Origin: Alphaproteobacteria bacterium
Lineage (GTDB): Bacteria > Pseudomonadota > Alphaproteobacteria > DAOWDM01
DNA: 27,681 nt
NCBI GenBank assembly: GCA_030639035.1
Contig: DAOWDM010000017.1
Span: forward strand, 1-27,681
Direction of reading: 5' to 3'
Positions 1-7,948 of this stretch are shown piece by piece. A program made the position numbers and the translations under genes. The notes under the pieces were generated by a model, which searched no databases, had not been told where the DNA came from, and saw only the letters and a program-made list of their open reading frames with translations. Position 1 is the first letter of the stretch. Every line of letters begins with the position of its first letter.

Positions 1-356
1 ATTTCGTATGTTATATTTCTAATTCTATCATGTTCATATGTTGACAAATACGGAGTCAAATTAGCAATCTTTAATGCAAGATTATATCTTATTTCATCAT
101 CATCATCATTGACAAGCAGCATGTCTGCATAACGAGGAGCAAACGGATTGTTTGCAATTTCACTTCTAACTTTCGGATCAGAATCTTCTGCTAAAAAATA
201 TAAAATTTCAGGAACAATGTCATCACGAGCAGCCAGCTTTCGACGAACTTCAGGGTCTTTGTCTTTTGCAAGTTTTTTGGATTCTTCATAATCCATATAC
301 TGCACATCTTTTCGACTGCTGATTAGTCTTTGAAGAAGCTTGTTATCCTCTATCAT
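1..356 (-). CDS. DUF2336 domain-containing protein (N-terminal part, runs off the window)
   Basis: Reading the minus strand from an ATG at 356 gives about 118 codons without a stop to the window edge, starting MIEDNKLLQRLISS. The segment has HEAT-like repeats typical of alphaproteobacterial DUF2336 proteins: KDPEVRRKLAARDDIVPEILYFLAEDSDPKVR is the recognisable core shape (written here only as a guide; residues about 32-63), followed by an ANNPFAP segment and a LALKIANLTPYLS segment. The function of DUF2336 proteins is not established; the repeats suggest a protein-interaction scaffold. The ATG overlaps the TGA stop of the upstream diguanylate cyclase (ATGA), so the two are probably translationally coupled and co-transcribed. 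The assignment rests on family resemblance of the N-terminal region only, since the rest is outside the window. Confidence 0.75.
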   Translation of the reverse strand, partial: MIEDNKLLQRLISSRKDVQYMDYEESKKLAKDKDPEVRRKLAARDDIVPEILYFLAEDSDPKVRSEIANNPFAPRYADMLLVNDDDDEIRYNLALKIANLTPYLSTYEHDRIRNITYE

Positions 357-2059
357 TTCTTTTCCTGTATGTTTTTTTCTGTTTTATCAGCTTGTTTTGC
401 AATCATATAAGAACCTTTGCTTTTTCGCTTGCTTTGATACATTGCATTATCAGCACGAGAAATAAGGTTTTTTAAAGTTTCATTATACTCTTCGTCATTA
501 GTTGCTAAACCGATTGAAAATCCTAAAGTATCTTCTTTGCTACCTGAAAATTTAAGTAGTTTATAAGTTTCTTTCAGTAATTCTACAGTTCTTTTTTCTG
601 CTATTTCTTTATCTGCATTTTCCAACCAAATAGCAAACTCATCTCCACCTAAACGAGCTATCAAATCAGTTGGTCTTGTGTGCTGTAATAATATCTCACG
701 AAGAGCAATCAATGCTTCGTCGCCTTTTTGATGACCATGAGTGTCATTTACAAGCTTGAAATTATCAAGATCAACATACATAAGTGCAAACGGTTTTTTT
801 TCAAAATTCAGCCTGTTAAATCTACGCTCAGCTTCTTCAAAAAAAGCTCGCCTATTAAACAGCCCTGTTAAAACATCGGTTCTTGACAAAGAATAAATAT
901 ATTCATGCTGTGTAATCTGTTCTATAGCAATGCCTATTTGTGCTGAAATATCAGATACAAGAGAACTGTCATCATCGTCCCACGGTAATTGTTCTGCTTT
1001 ACGCCACAAACATAACGCACCGTTTGTTTTTTTATTATAGTTTGTTTTAGAGGCCATAATATCCCAACCTCTCAATGAGATTTGCAGAATTTCAGGACAG
1101 GTAGCAAGCTCTAGCAACAACATCATAGCTATTTCTTTTCCGCCAGTTTCTCCATATTCAGTTGTTACCTCAAAACCAGAAAAAGGAGTTTCAGCCTTAT
1201 CATGTTCAAATCTTTTCATACGAAAAATTTGGCAACCTGTTGCATTTAGCCCTTTTGACGTGGCAGAAACAGCAGTGTGAAGCATTTTGTCTGTTTCAAT
1301 TTCGTCCCTGAAAGAACGTATAATAAAACTTAGCAGTCTTTCTCGTTCATGAGCTCTGGTGATTTCAATATCACGTTTTCGTATTTCAGTTATATCTCGG
1401 CAAACGCCTCTAGCACCAAGCAAGTTGTTTGCTTTATCAAACAAAGGCATTGCAGATACAAGTAGATATGCTTTAGAACCATCTACACATTGTGCAACTA
1501 TTTTAACATCTTCTATTGGTTCTTTCGTTGAAAAAATACTGTAAGTGCCTTTAGGCTGCTTATTATCAAATAAATCACGTGGTTTCATATCAACAAGGAA
1601 ATGAGCACTATAACCAAGAGCTCCACGCGGAGACACAAAAACAAACTTTTTTTCTTCATTTGTTTCCCATGCAAAATCGCTTGAAGCTTCAACAAAATCT
1701 TTATAACGTTCTCTGGATTCCAACAGTACATTTCTTAAGTTTTTTTCCAAAGTTTCATCTTTAATGATAGCAAAAACGGTACGGCCTTTGTCATCAGGCA
1801 ATAATGTTACATCATAAAAAAGCAGATTATCAGCTATTACAATTGAAATGCTGCTTTGTATTGCAATTTTATTTTCTGCTGACAATTTGGCTAGAGAAGC
1901 TATCTCTTTTCCCTGAAAAGCTCTTTTTTCTAAATCAGTCGTATTTTGATTTACTGAAATAAGACTTCCGTTACCTGACAACAAAGCAGTAGGGCTTTTG
2001 CACTTTTCAAGCATTGTCGTCAAATTGACCACAAAAGAAGAGCCTTGTTGTTCTATCAT
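353..2059 (-). CDS. PAS-GAF-GGDEF diguanylate cyclase
   Basis: Predicted sensor enzyme making cyclic di-GMP from two GTP. Residues 1-105 look like a degenerate PAS-like region, about 118-225 is a PAS domain (ERYKDFVEASSDFAWETN, then a PAC-like end GARGVCRDITEIRKRD), about 240-385 is GAF-like, and 391-560 is GGDEF. The GGDEF domain has DVLTGLFNRRAF at 395-406, an intact GGDEF active site at 471-475, and an RPTD inhibitory I-site (RxxD) at 462-465, exactly five residues upstream, so product inhibition is expected. No transmembrane segment or signal peptide is visible, so it is probably cytosolic, sensing an intracellular cue through PAS/GAF. The stop overlaps the start of the DUF2336 gene. The ligand is unknown. 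The enzymatic call is strong; the exact boundaries of the sensory domains are approximate. Confidence 0.93.
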   Translation of the reverse strand: MIEQQGSSFVVNLTTMLEKCKSPTALLSGNGSLISVNQNTTDLEKRAFQGKEIASLAKLSAENKIAIQSSISIVIADNLLFYDVTLLPDDKGRTVFAIIKDETLEKNLRNVLLESRERYKDFVEASSDFAWETNEEKKFVFVSPRGALGYSAHFLVDMKPRDLFDNKQPKGTYSIFSTKEPIEDVKIVAQCVDGSKAYLLVSAMPLFDKANNLLGARGVCRDITEIRKRDIEITRAHERERLLSFIIRSFRDEIETDKMLHTAVSATSKGLNATGCQIFRMKRFEHDKAETPFSGFEVTTEYGETGGKEIAMMLLLELATCPEILQISLRGWDIMASKTNYNKKTNGALCLWRKAEQLPWDDDDSSLVSDISAQIGIAIEQITQHEYIYSLSRTDVLTGLFNRRAFFEEAERRFNRLNFEKKPFALMYVDLDNFKLVNDTHGHQKGDEALIALREILLQHTRPTDLIARLGGDEFAIWLENADKEIAEKRTVELLKETYKLLKFSGSKEDTLGFSIGLATNDEEYNETLKNLISRADNAMYQSKRKSKGSYMIAKQADKTEKNIQEKK

Positions 2060-2415
2060 ACCGAAAACTTTCTTTCTTATCTATAAACAGTTGATTTTAA
2101 CCGTCATCTGCTTGTTAGGAAAGAAACTTATTCACGATATTTTGAAAAACTAGAAAATTAGAGCTAAATCGATGACAGTTTTTTTGTAATAGTCATTCTG
2201 AATTAAATTCAGAATCCATCTTCTGTTTTGACAATGAAGAAAAAAGGTAGATTCTGAATCAAGTTCAGAATGACGGCTTTTTGTCATCGAATTAGATAAC
2301 ATTTACAAGAATGACAGCGAATTTGAAGCAGAGAAACACAATCATTATTAAGCGATTTAGCAATAGTGGGGCTAAAAACATGTCAAATAGCAATGCTATT
2401 ATTGAACATAGCCTT
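2060..2415. other. Intergenic region, 356 bp, no gene seen
   Basis: No open reading frame with a credible start and ribosome binding site is visible. It lies downstream of the Sel1 gene and upstream of the diguanylate cyclase (both minus), so it should hold the cyclase promoter, but I cannot pick one with confidence. It contains the large imperfect palindrome annotated at 2169-2290 and a small palindrome AATAGCAATGCTATT near 2387-2401 just after the Sel1 gene, which lacks a clear T tract and is not a convincing terminator. Confidence 0.7.
2169..2290. repeat. Imperfect palindrome of about 120 bp with nested inverted repeats
   Basis: The outer arms are TCGATGACA (2169-2177) and TGTCATCGA (2282-2290), exact reverse complements. 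Inside them GTCATTCTGAA (from 2192) pairs with TTCAGAATGAC (ending near 2274), and a further ATTCAGAAT / ATTCTGAAT pair lies inside that. As RNA or single-stranded DNA it would fold into one long interrupted hairpin. The GTCATTCTGA core resembles the repeats at 14905-15071, so it may be a member or relative of the same dispersed palindromic family. No flanking target-site duplication was established and no transposase is present. Confidence 0.7.
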
Positions 2416-3234
2416 TTATTTTAAGGTTTTGGCTTGATTAATCCACTTTTCAGCTAAGACAGCATCTTTAGGAACACCTAAACCTTCATTGTATAAATAA
2501 CCAAGGAAAGTCATAGCATTAGCATCTCCTAGTTCTGCTGCTTTTTTGTACCATTTTGCAGATTCAACAACGTTTTTTGGAACGCCTTCCTGCTCTTCAC
2601 CGTTCTTGAAATAATGCCCTTCGTAATAAATTTTTCCAAGAGCCATTTGTGCAGGAACATAGCCCTGAACAGCAGATTTTTTCCACCATTTCAAAGCTAA
2701 ATGATAACTCTGGTCAACACCTTCCCCTACCCTATACATATTTCCAAGATTAAACTGAGCCTTTGCATTTCCATGAGCAACAGCTTTCTCTAACCATTTG
2801 GCTGCAACAGCGACATCTTTGCCATAATCACTGCTTAAATACATTTTTCCCATAGCAAGCTGTGCTGGAACAACACCATGTTCGGCAGCTTTTCTATATA
2901 ATTTAAGAGCCTTTGTATAATTCTGCTGAGTTCCCAATCCATACTGATACATATGACCAAGATTATACTGAGCTGGAGCATGTCCCTGCATTGAAGCTCG
3001 ATTAAACCATTTGAAAGCTTCTTCATGATTCTGCGTTACACCAAGCCCTTTGTTATACATAGAACCAAGGTTATTCTGTGCAACAGCGTCTCCTCTTAAA
3101 GCTTCATGACTGAATTCCATTAGTGCAGTTTCATAATCTTTTTCTGCAAAAGCTTTAACTCCAGCATCAAAATCAGCCATAGCTGTTCCTGTTGCTGCTA
3201 AAGCAAATAAAAAGGCAAAAACAAATTTTTTCAT
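2416..3234 (-). CDS. Exported Sel1-repeat protein (272 aa)
   Basis: The N-terminus MKKFVFAFLFALAATGTAMA is a Sec signal peptide with an AMA-type cleavage site near residue 20. The mature protein is nearly all Sel1-like (TPR-related) helical repeats, about six, with the recurring pattern AQxxLGxMYxxGxGVxxxxxxAxKWxxKAAxxG, for example around residues 52-72, 88-108 and 160-180. Sel1 proteins are protein-protein interaction scaffolds; in bacteria they occur in periplasmic stress, motility, envelope and host-interaction roles, so the precise job cannot be told. A strong ribosome binding site (GGGAAG) lies just upstream. It follows the second Sel1 gene by 19 nt and is probably in one operon with it. 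Confidence 0.9.
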   Translation of the reverse strand: MKKFVFAFLFALAATGTAMADFDAGVKAFAEKDYETALMEFSHEALRGDAVAQNNLGSMYNKGLGVTQNHEEAFKWFNRASMQGHAPAQYNLGHMYQYGLGTQQNYTKALKLYRKAAEHGVVPAQLAMGKMYLSSDYGKDVAVAAKWLEKAVAHGNAKAQFNLGNMYRVGEGVDQSYHLALKWWKKSAVQGYVPAQMALGKIYYEGHYFKNGEEQEGVPKNVVESAKWYKKAAELGDANAMTFLGYLYNEGLGVPKDAVLAEKWINQAKTLK

Positions 3235-3253
3235 AATTTAACTTCCCGTTGTC

Positions 3254-3952
3254 TTATTTTTTCAGATGTTCTTTTTTCCACTTCTCAACAAGAGCTTTTC
3301 CTTCTCTTTGCTGTTTTTCGTTCATTCTTTTAAGTATCTCATCACGCAATCTAATTCCTACAGGGTCTCCCTGTTCGGCTGAAAGCTGTAACCATTTATA
3401 CGCTTTTACAGGATTTTTTTCTACTACATTTTCACCTTTCCAATAAACAAGCCCTAATCTGGCAGAAATTGCAGCATGTCCTCCGTCTGCTGTTTTTATA
3501 CGCCACAGCATAACCCTTTTATCGCCTTCTATGATTTCTTTTTTATTTAATTTAAGAATAAGCTGATTGAGTAGCTCTGTGCTTTTCTTATCATTCCCAT
3601 CAGAGGCAAGAGTCAGCCATTTATATGCTCTGATTTTATCCTTAATTACACCGTCGCCCCTCCAAAATATTATTCCAAGCTTTTGTTGGGCAAGATGAAA
3701 ATTCTGTTCAGCTGCTTCATGAAAATGTTTTGTTGCTATGCTAAAGTCTTGCTCTACACCAAGCCCTTGATAAAATATCCGTCCGAGCTGATATTTTGCA
3801 TATGCATCACCACGACTTTTACATAGCTCATAATTATCAATTGCCAATTTGTATTCTTTGTTCGCAAAGACAATATCCCCCAACCTGCACTTAGCGTTGG
3901 ATTGGCACGTAAAACAGCATATTAAAACAGTAGCAAGGAAAAACCGTTTCAT
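3254..3952 (-). CDS. Exported Sel1-repeat protein (232 aa)
   Basis: The N-terminus MKRFFLATVLICCFTCQSNA reads as a signal peptide; the internal cysteines make a lipoprotein possible but no clean lipobox is seen. Three to four Sel1-like repeats follow: YAKYQLGRIFYQGLGV (about 51-66), LAQQKLGIIFWRGDGV (about 87-102), a degenerate one around 105-125, and ISARLGLVYWKGENVV near 163-178. The C-terminus is highly charged (EKWKKEHLKK). It is the promoter-proximal gene of a two-gene Sel1 operon, with a clear AGGAG ribosome binding site about 10 nt upstream of the ATG, and is transcribed away from aroA. The two Sel1 proteins share the repeat type but are not close duplicates. Function unknown beyond an envelope interaction role. 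Confidence 0.87.
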   Translation of the reverse strand: MKRFFLATVLICCFTCQSNAKCRLGDIVFANKEYKLAIDNYELCKSRGDAYAKYQLGRIFYQGLGVEQDFSIATKHFHEAAEQNFHLAQQKLGIIFWRGDGVIKDKIRAYKWLTLASDGNDKKSTELLNQLILKLNKKEIIEGDKRVMLWRIKTADGGHAAISARLGLVYWKGENVVEKNPVKAYKWLQLSAEQGDPVGIRLRDEILKRMNEKQQREGKALVEKWKKEHLKK

Positions 3953-4044
3953 AAATTTATTGCTCCTGAAAAAGCTCTAGATAATAGCTTTTTTTATATT
4001 ACATAATCTATTAAAGTGTTTCCAGCATATTACAGGATTTATTA

Positions 4045-5382
4045 ATGACATCATCTTTATTTTCACATCAAGTTAAAAATTTAAAAGGCACAATGCGTGT
4101 TACTGGAGATAAATCCATATCTCACCGCTCTCTGATGATTGGGGCTTTAGCTGAGGGAAAAACAACTGTCTCAGGAATACTTGAAAGTGAAGATATTTTA
4201 AGCACTGCCAACGCTATGCGTAAACTTGGGGCAGAAATCACTCAATCTAAAAAAGAAAATCTATGGCACATAAAAGGCTGTGGAATAGGCAACTTGACAG
4301 AACCTGACGATATTCTTGATATGGGAAATGCTGGAACAGGAGCAAGGCTTTTAATGGGAATCCTTGCAGGCTGTCCTTTTTCAAGCTTTATTTCTGGAGA
4401 TGAAAGCTTAAGAAAACGTCCAATGCAGCGAGTTATAACTCCTTTGGAGCAAATGGGAGCTTCCTTTGCTTCACGCTCTAAAGCAAGACTGCCGCTTGTA
4501 GTCAAAGGAAAATCTTGTTTGTCGCCGATTGTTTATGAATCCCCTGTAGCTTCTGCACAGGTGAAATCTGCAATTCTTCTAGCTGGGCTTCATGCAGACG
4601 GAGAAACAACCGTTATTGAAGAAAATCCAACAAGAGACCACACCGAACGCATGCTAAAAAGTTTCGGCTGCAATATAACAACAACAAAAACAGATGACGG
4701 CAAAACAGCAATAACAGTAACAGGTAAACCAGAGTTAAAGGCTTGCGATATTATAGTTCCTGCTGACTGGTCATCGGCGGCTTTTCCTGCTGTTGCTGCA
4801 CTAATAACACCCGACTCGGAGGTGTTTTTACCAGAAGTTGGCATGAATCCTCTTCGTTTTGGGCTTTTTGAGACCTTAAAAGAAATGGGAGCAGATATTC
4901 AGGCAGAAAATATCCGTGAAATTGCAGGAGAACCTTTATGCGATATCAGGGCAAAATTCAGCCAGTTAAAAGGTGTTGATGTTCCACCTGAAACAGCTCC
5001 TTCAATGATTGACGAATACCCTGCTCTAGCAATGGCTGCCGCTTGTGCAAATGGTGTTACCCGCATGTTTGGACTGGGCGAGCTTCGAGTAAAAGAAAGC
5101 AACAGATTAAAAGCAATTGCAGACGGATTAACAGCCTGCGGAGTTAAAATAGAGGTCGAAAAAGACGCTCTTATCGTTTATGGCACTGGACGACCTCCAA
5201 AAGGAAACGCTATTGTAGCTACAAATTTTGATCATCGTATAGCAATGGCTTTTTTAGTGCTTGGAATGAAAACAGAAAAACCAATAGAAGTTGACAATGC
5301 TTCTATGATTGATACCAGCTTCCCAAACTTTGCCACAATGATGAATAAACTTGGGGCTGATATTAGAAAGGACAAAAAATGA
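4045..5382 (+). CDS. aroA: 3-phosphoshikimate 1-carboxyvinyltransferase (EPSP synthase)
   Basis: Catalyses shikimate-3-phosphate + PEP to EPSP + phosphate, the sixth step of the shikimate pathway, in the cytosol. At 445 aa it has the class II (CP4-like) length and motifs: GDKSISHRS (21-29), LDMGNAGTGARLLMG (91-105), ASAQVKSAILLAG, TRDHTERML, APSMIDEYPALA and ELRVKESNRL. The residue matching CP4 Ala100, which is linked to glyphosate tolerance, is Gly97 here, as in sensitive enzymes. An AGGA ribosome binding site stands 8 nt before the ATG. The last codons overlap the cmk start (ATGA), so the two are coupled. The aroA-cmk-rpsA order is common in alphaproteobacteria. Confidence 0.97.
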   Translation: MTSSLFSHQVKNLKGTMRVTGDKSISHRSLMIGALAEGKTTVSGILESEDILSTANAMRKLGAEITQSKKENLWHIKGCGIGNLTEPDDILDMGNAGTGARLLMGILAGCPFSSFISGDESLRKRPMQRVITPLEQMGASFASRSKARLPLVVKGKSCLSPIVYESPVASAQVKSAILLAGLHADGETTVIEENPTRDHTERMLKSFGCNITTTKTDDGKTAITVTGKPELKACDIIVPADWSSAAFPAVAALITPDSEVFLPEVGMNPLRFGLFETLKEMGADIQAENIREIAGEPLCDIRAKFSQLKGVDVPPETAPSMIDEYPALAMAAACANGVTRMFGLGELRVKESNRLKAIADGLTACGVKIEVEKDALIVYGTGRPPKGNAIVATNFDHRIAMAFLVLGMKTEKPIEVDNASMIDTSFPNFATMMNKLGADIRKDKK

Positions 5383-6047
5383 TTATTGCGATTGATGGAC
5401 CTGCGGCGGCTGGAAAAGGCACTTTAGCAAGAATGCTGGCTGAACATTATGGGTTTGATTGTTTGGATACAGGAAAACTTTATCGTGCTGTAGGACTCGG
5501 GCTTATGCGTAAAGGGCTTAATCCTAGCGATGCAAAAAGTGCTGCGATTGTTGCAAAATCAATGACACCAGAAACTATTCCAACTCTTATGGCTGATTCT
5601 GAAATTACAAGCGATGAAGCAGGAAAAGCTGCCTCTGTTGTTTCTGTTTTTCCAGAAGTAAGAAAGGCTTTGCTTGATTTTCAACAGAACTACGCAAACA
5701 ATCCACCATCAGGCAAAGGGGCGATTCTTGACGGCAGAGATATAGGTACGGTTATATGTCCAAATGCTAAAATCAAGCTGTTTGTTACTGCAAGCATAGA
5801 AAAACGTGCCGAACGACGCTACAAAGAGTTGCAAGAACGTGGAGATAAGGTTATATACGACACTGTTCTTGAAGATATGAAAGTGCGTGATGCTCGTGAT
5901 AGCGGGCGAGATACAGCTCCATTGACTGCAGCTAAAGATGCTTTGGTGCTAGATACATCTGATTTAAATGCAAAAGAAGTTTTTGCGACAGTTATGGAAC
6001 ATATAGAAAAGAATAAAGCTAAAAAAACAAAATCGGACGGACGTTAA
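5379..6047 (+). CDS. cmk: Cytidylate kinase
   Basis: Phosphorylates CMP and dCMP with ATP in pyrimidine nucleotide salvage and recycling. The 222-aa length fits the family. The Walker A P-loop GPAAAGKGT is at residues 7-15, followed by the DTGKLYRAVG segment that shapes the CMP site, ILDGRDIGTVICPNA in the middle (the conserved DGRDIGT motif), and RRYKELQERG and RDSGRDTAPL in the lid region. The ATG overlaps the aroA stop codon in ATGA, so it is expressed by translational coupling. A hairpin with a T tract follows before rpsA. Confidence 0.96.
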   Translation: MIIAIDGPAAAGKGTLARMLAEHYGFDCLDTGKLYRAVGLGLMRKGLNPSDAKSAAIVAKSMTPETIPTLMADSEITSDEAGKAASVVSVFPEVRKALLDFQQNYANNPPSGKGAILDGRDIGTVICPNAKIKLFVTASIEKRAERRYKELQERGDKVIYDTVLEDMKVRDARDSGRDTAPLTAAKDALVLDTSDLNAKEVFATVMEHIEKNKAKKTKSDGR

Positions 6048-6066
6048 AAGCTTTCCGAACTTGTTA

Positions 6067-6109
6067 AACTACCTGAAAAAAAGTACGGTTCTCAGGTTGT
6101 TTGTTTTTT
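6067..6109 (+). terminator. Hairpin with T tract between cmk and rpsA (terminator or attenuator)
   Basis: AACTACCTGA (6067-6076) pairs with TCAGGTTGTT (6092-6101) with one mismatch and is followed directly by TTGTTTTTTA. This is the shape of an intrinsic terminator or attenuator. It sits only about 40 nt before the rpsA start codon, and I see no convincing promoter between it and rpsA. Confidence 0.6.
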
Positions 6110-6124
6110 ATTCCGTACAAGACC

Positions 6125-6141
6125 GTCGAGAAATCGACAGG
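6125..6141 (+). promoter_or_regulatory. GNRA-tetraloop hairpin next to the rpsA ribosome binding site
   Basis: GTCGA-GAAA-TCGAC at 6125-6138 is a perfect 5-bp stem closed by a GAAA (GNRA) tetraloop. The Shine-Dalgarno AGG (6139-6141) abuts its 3' side, 7 nt before the ATG at 6149. That position suits control of translation initiation. S1 autoregulates its own mRNA in Escherichia coli through structured leader hairpins; a similar role here is inference. Confidence 0.5.
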
Positions 6142-6148
6142 CAAAAAA

Positions 6149-7864
6149 ATGATTATAAATATTATGACAACTACAAAAATTCAGGACGATTTTGTTCCTG
6201 AGAAAGAAGATTTTGCAGCACTACTAAATGAAACTCTTGGTGAGTCAGGAGGTCTTCAGGGGTCTGTAATTACAGGTACTATTGTTTCATCTGATGGCGA
6301 ATATGCCCTTGTTGATGTCGGTCTTAAATCAGAAGGTCGTGTATCATTAAAAGAATTCGGTGAAACTGAGCTTAAAGCTGGTGATAATGTAGACGTTTTT
6401 GTTGACCGTTATGAAGATAAAAACGGAATCGTTGTTCTTTCTCGTGAAAAAGCCAGAAGAGAAGAAGCATGGAACGAACTTGAAAAAGCTCTTAACGCTA
6501 ACGAAAAAGTTACAGGTACTATTTTTGGACGTGTCAAAGGCGGCTTTACTGTTGACCTTAGCGGTGCGATTGCATTCCTTCCAGGAAGTCAAGTTGACAT
6601 ACGCCCTGTAAGAGACATCAATCCATTGCTTGGGGCTCCTCAGCCTTTCCAGATTCTTAAAATGGATAGAGCTAGAGGAAACATTGTTGTATCACGTCGT
6701 GCTGTACTTGAAGAAACACGTGCTGAACAGCGTTCTGAAATTATCAGCAATCTTACAGAAGGTCAGGTACTTGAAGGTATAGTTAAAAACATTACCGATT
6801 ACGGTGTGTTTGTTGATCTTGGCGGTGTAGACGGTTTGCTGCATGTTACTGATATTGCATGGAAAAGAATCAATCACCCATCAGAAGTATTGTCTATAGG
6901 TCAGACAATCAATGTTCAGGTGATTCGTTTCAATGTAGAGACTCAACGCATCAGCCTTGGAATGAAACAGCTCGAAACAGACCCATGGGAAGGAGCAGAA
7001 GCCAAATTCCCTATTGGAACAAAATTCACTGGTCGTGTAACAAACATCACTGATTATGGTGCTTTTGTAGAACTTGAAGATGGTGTCGAAGGTCTTGTTC
7101 ATGTTTCTGAAATGAGCTGGACTAAAAAGAACATTCACCCAGGCAAAATTGTTTCTACAAGTCAAGAAGTTGACATTGTCGTTCTTGATGTTGATTCACA
7201 GAAACGCCGTATTTCTCTTGGTCTTAAACAGTGCATGGATAATCCATGGGAAGCATTCGTTGAAAACTTTGCAGTCGGTTCTGAAATAGAAGGCGATGTT
7301 AAAAATATCACTGAATTTGGGCTGTTTATTGGCTTGTCAGGAAATATTGACGGCATGGTTCATTTGTCCGATATCGATTGGGAACGTTCTGGCGAAGAAG
7401 CTATCGGTGAATTCAAAAAAGGTGATATTGTAAAAGCTAAGGTTCTTGGAGTTGATGTTGAAAAAGAACGCATCAGCCTTGGAATTAAACAGCTTTCCAG
7501 CGACCCTTTTGAAGGCACTATGAAAACGCTGAAAAAAGGCTCAACTGTAACAGCTAAGGTTACTTTAATTACTGACAATGGAATCGAAGTTGAAGTAGAT
7601 GGAATGCCTGGATTTATCCGCAAGGCTGACCTTTCTCGTGAAAGAGACTTACAGAAACCAGAACGCTTCAATGTTGGCGATGAAGTAAAAGTAAGAATCA
7701 CATCTATTGATTCTAAAAGTCGCAAACTATCTCTTTCAATAAAAAGTCGTGAGATAGCAGAAGAAAAAGAAGCTCTGTCTGAATATTCATCTTCAGAATC
7801 AGGAGCATCTCTTGGTGATATTCTTGGTGCTGCACTTAAAAAGCAGTCTAAAGACGAAGAATAA
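6149..7864 (+). CDS. rpsA: 30S ribosomal protein S1
   Basis: RNA-binding ribosomal protein that docks mRNA on the 30S subunit. About 571 aa with six S1 (OB-fold) domains, visible as recurring segments: GTIVSSDGEYALVDVGLKSEG near residue 46, GTIFGRVKGGFTVDL, GIVKNITDYGVFVDLGGVDG, GRVTNITDYGAFVELEDGVEG, GDVKNITEFGLFIGLSGNIDG, and a more diverged sixth copy around KVTLITDNGIEVEVDG. The last five are followed by blocks such as RISLGMKQL or KLSLSIKSR. The ATG at 6149 is preferred because AGG lies 7 nt before it; an in-frame ATG at 6164 (giving MTTTKIQDDF) has no ribosome binding site but matches the usual family start well. Ends at a strong shared terminator. Confidence 0.97.
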   Translation: MIINIMTTTKIQDDFVPEKEDFAALLNETLGESGGLQGSVITGTIVSSDGEYALVDVGLKSEGRVSLKEFGETELKAGDNVDVFVDRYEDKNGIVVLSREKARREEAWNELEKALNANEKVTGTIFGRVKGGFTVDLSGAIAFLPGSQVDIRPVRDINPLLGAPQPFQILKMDRARGNIVVSRRAVLEETRAEQRSEIISNLTEGQVLEGIVKNITDYGVFVDLGGVDGLLHVTDIAWKRINHPSEVLSIGQTINVQVIRFNVETQRISLGMKQLETDPWEGAEAKFPIGTKFTGRVTNITDYGAFVELEDGVEGLVHVSEMSWTKKNIHPGKIVSTSQEVDIVVLDVDSQKRRISLGLKQCMDNPWEAFVENFAVGSEIEGDVKNITEFGLFIGLSGNIDGMVHLSDIDWERSGEEAIGEFKKGDIVKAKVLGVDVEKERISLGIKQLSSDPFEGTMKTLKKGSTVTAKVTLITDNGIEVEVDGMPGFIRKADLSRERDLQKPERFNVGDEVKVRITSIDSKSRKLSLSIKSREIAEEKEALSEYSSSESGASLGDILGAALKKQSKDEE

Positions 7865-7878
7865 AATAGAAGCTAAGT

Positions 7879-7930
7879 AAAAAAAGCCCTGTTTTCGGAT
7901 TATTAAAAATCTGGAAACAGGGCTTTTTTA
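7879..7930. terminator. Bidirectional intrinsic terminator between rpsA and the hydrolase
   Basis: AAAAAAGCCCTGTTTTC (from 7880) pairs with GGAAACAGGGCTTTTTT (to 7929), with a 16-nt AT-rich loop. The A run on one side and T run on the other give a T tract on both strands, so it can end rpsA (plus) and the convergent hydrolase gene (minus). Confidence 0.9.
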
Positions 7931-7948
7931 TTATGAAGAATATAACTG

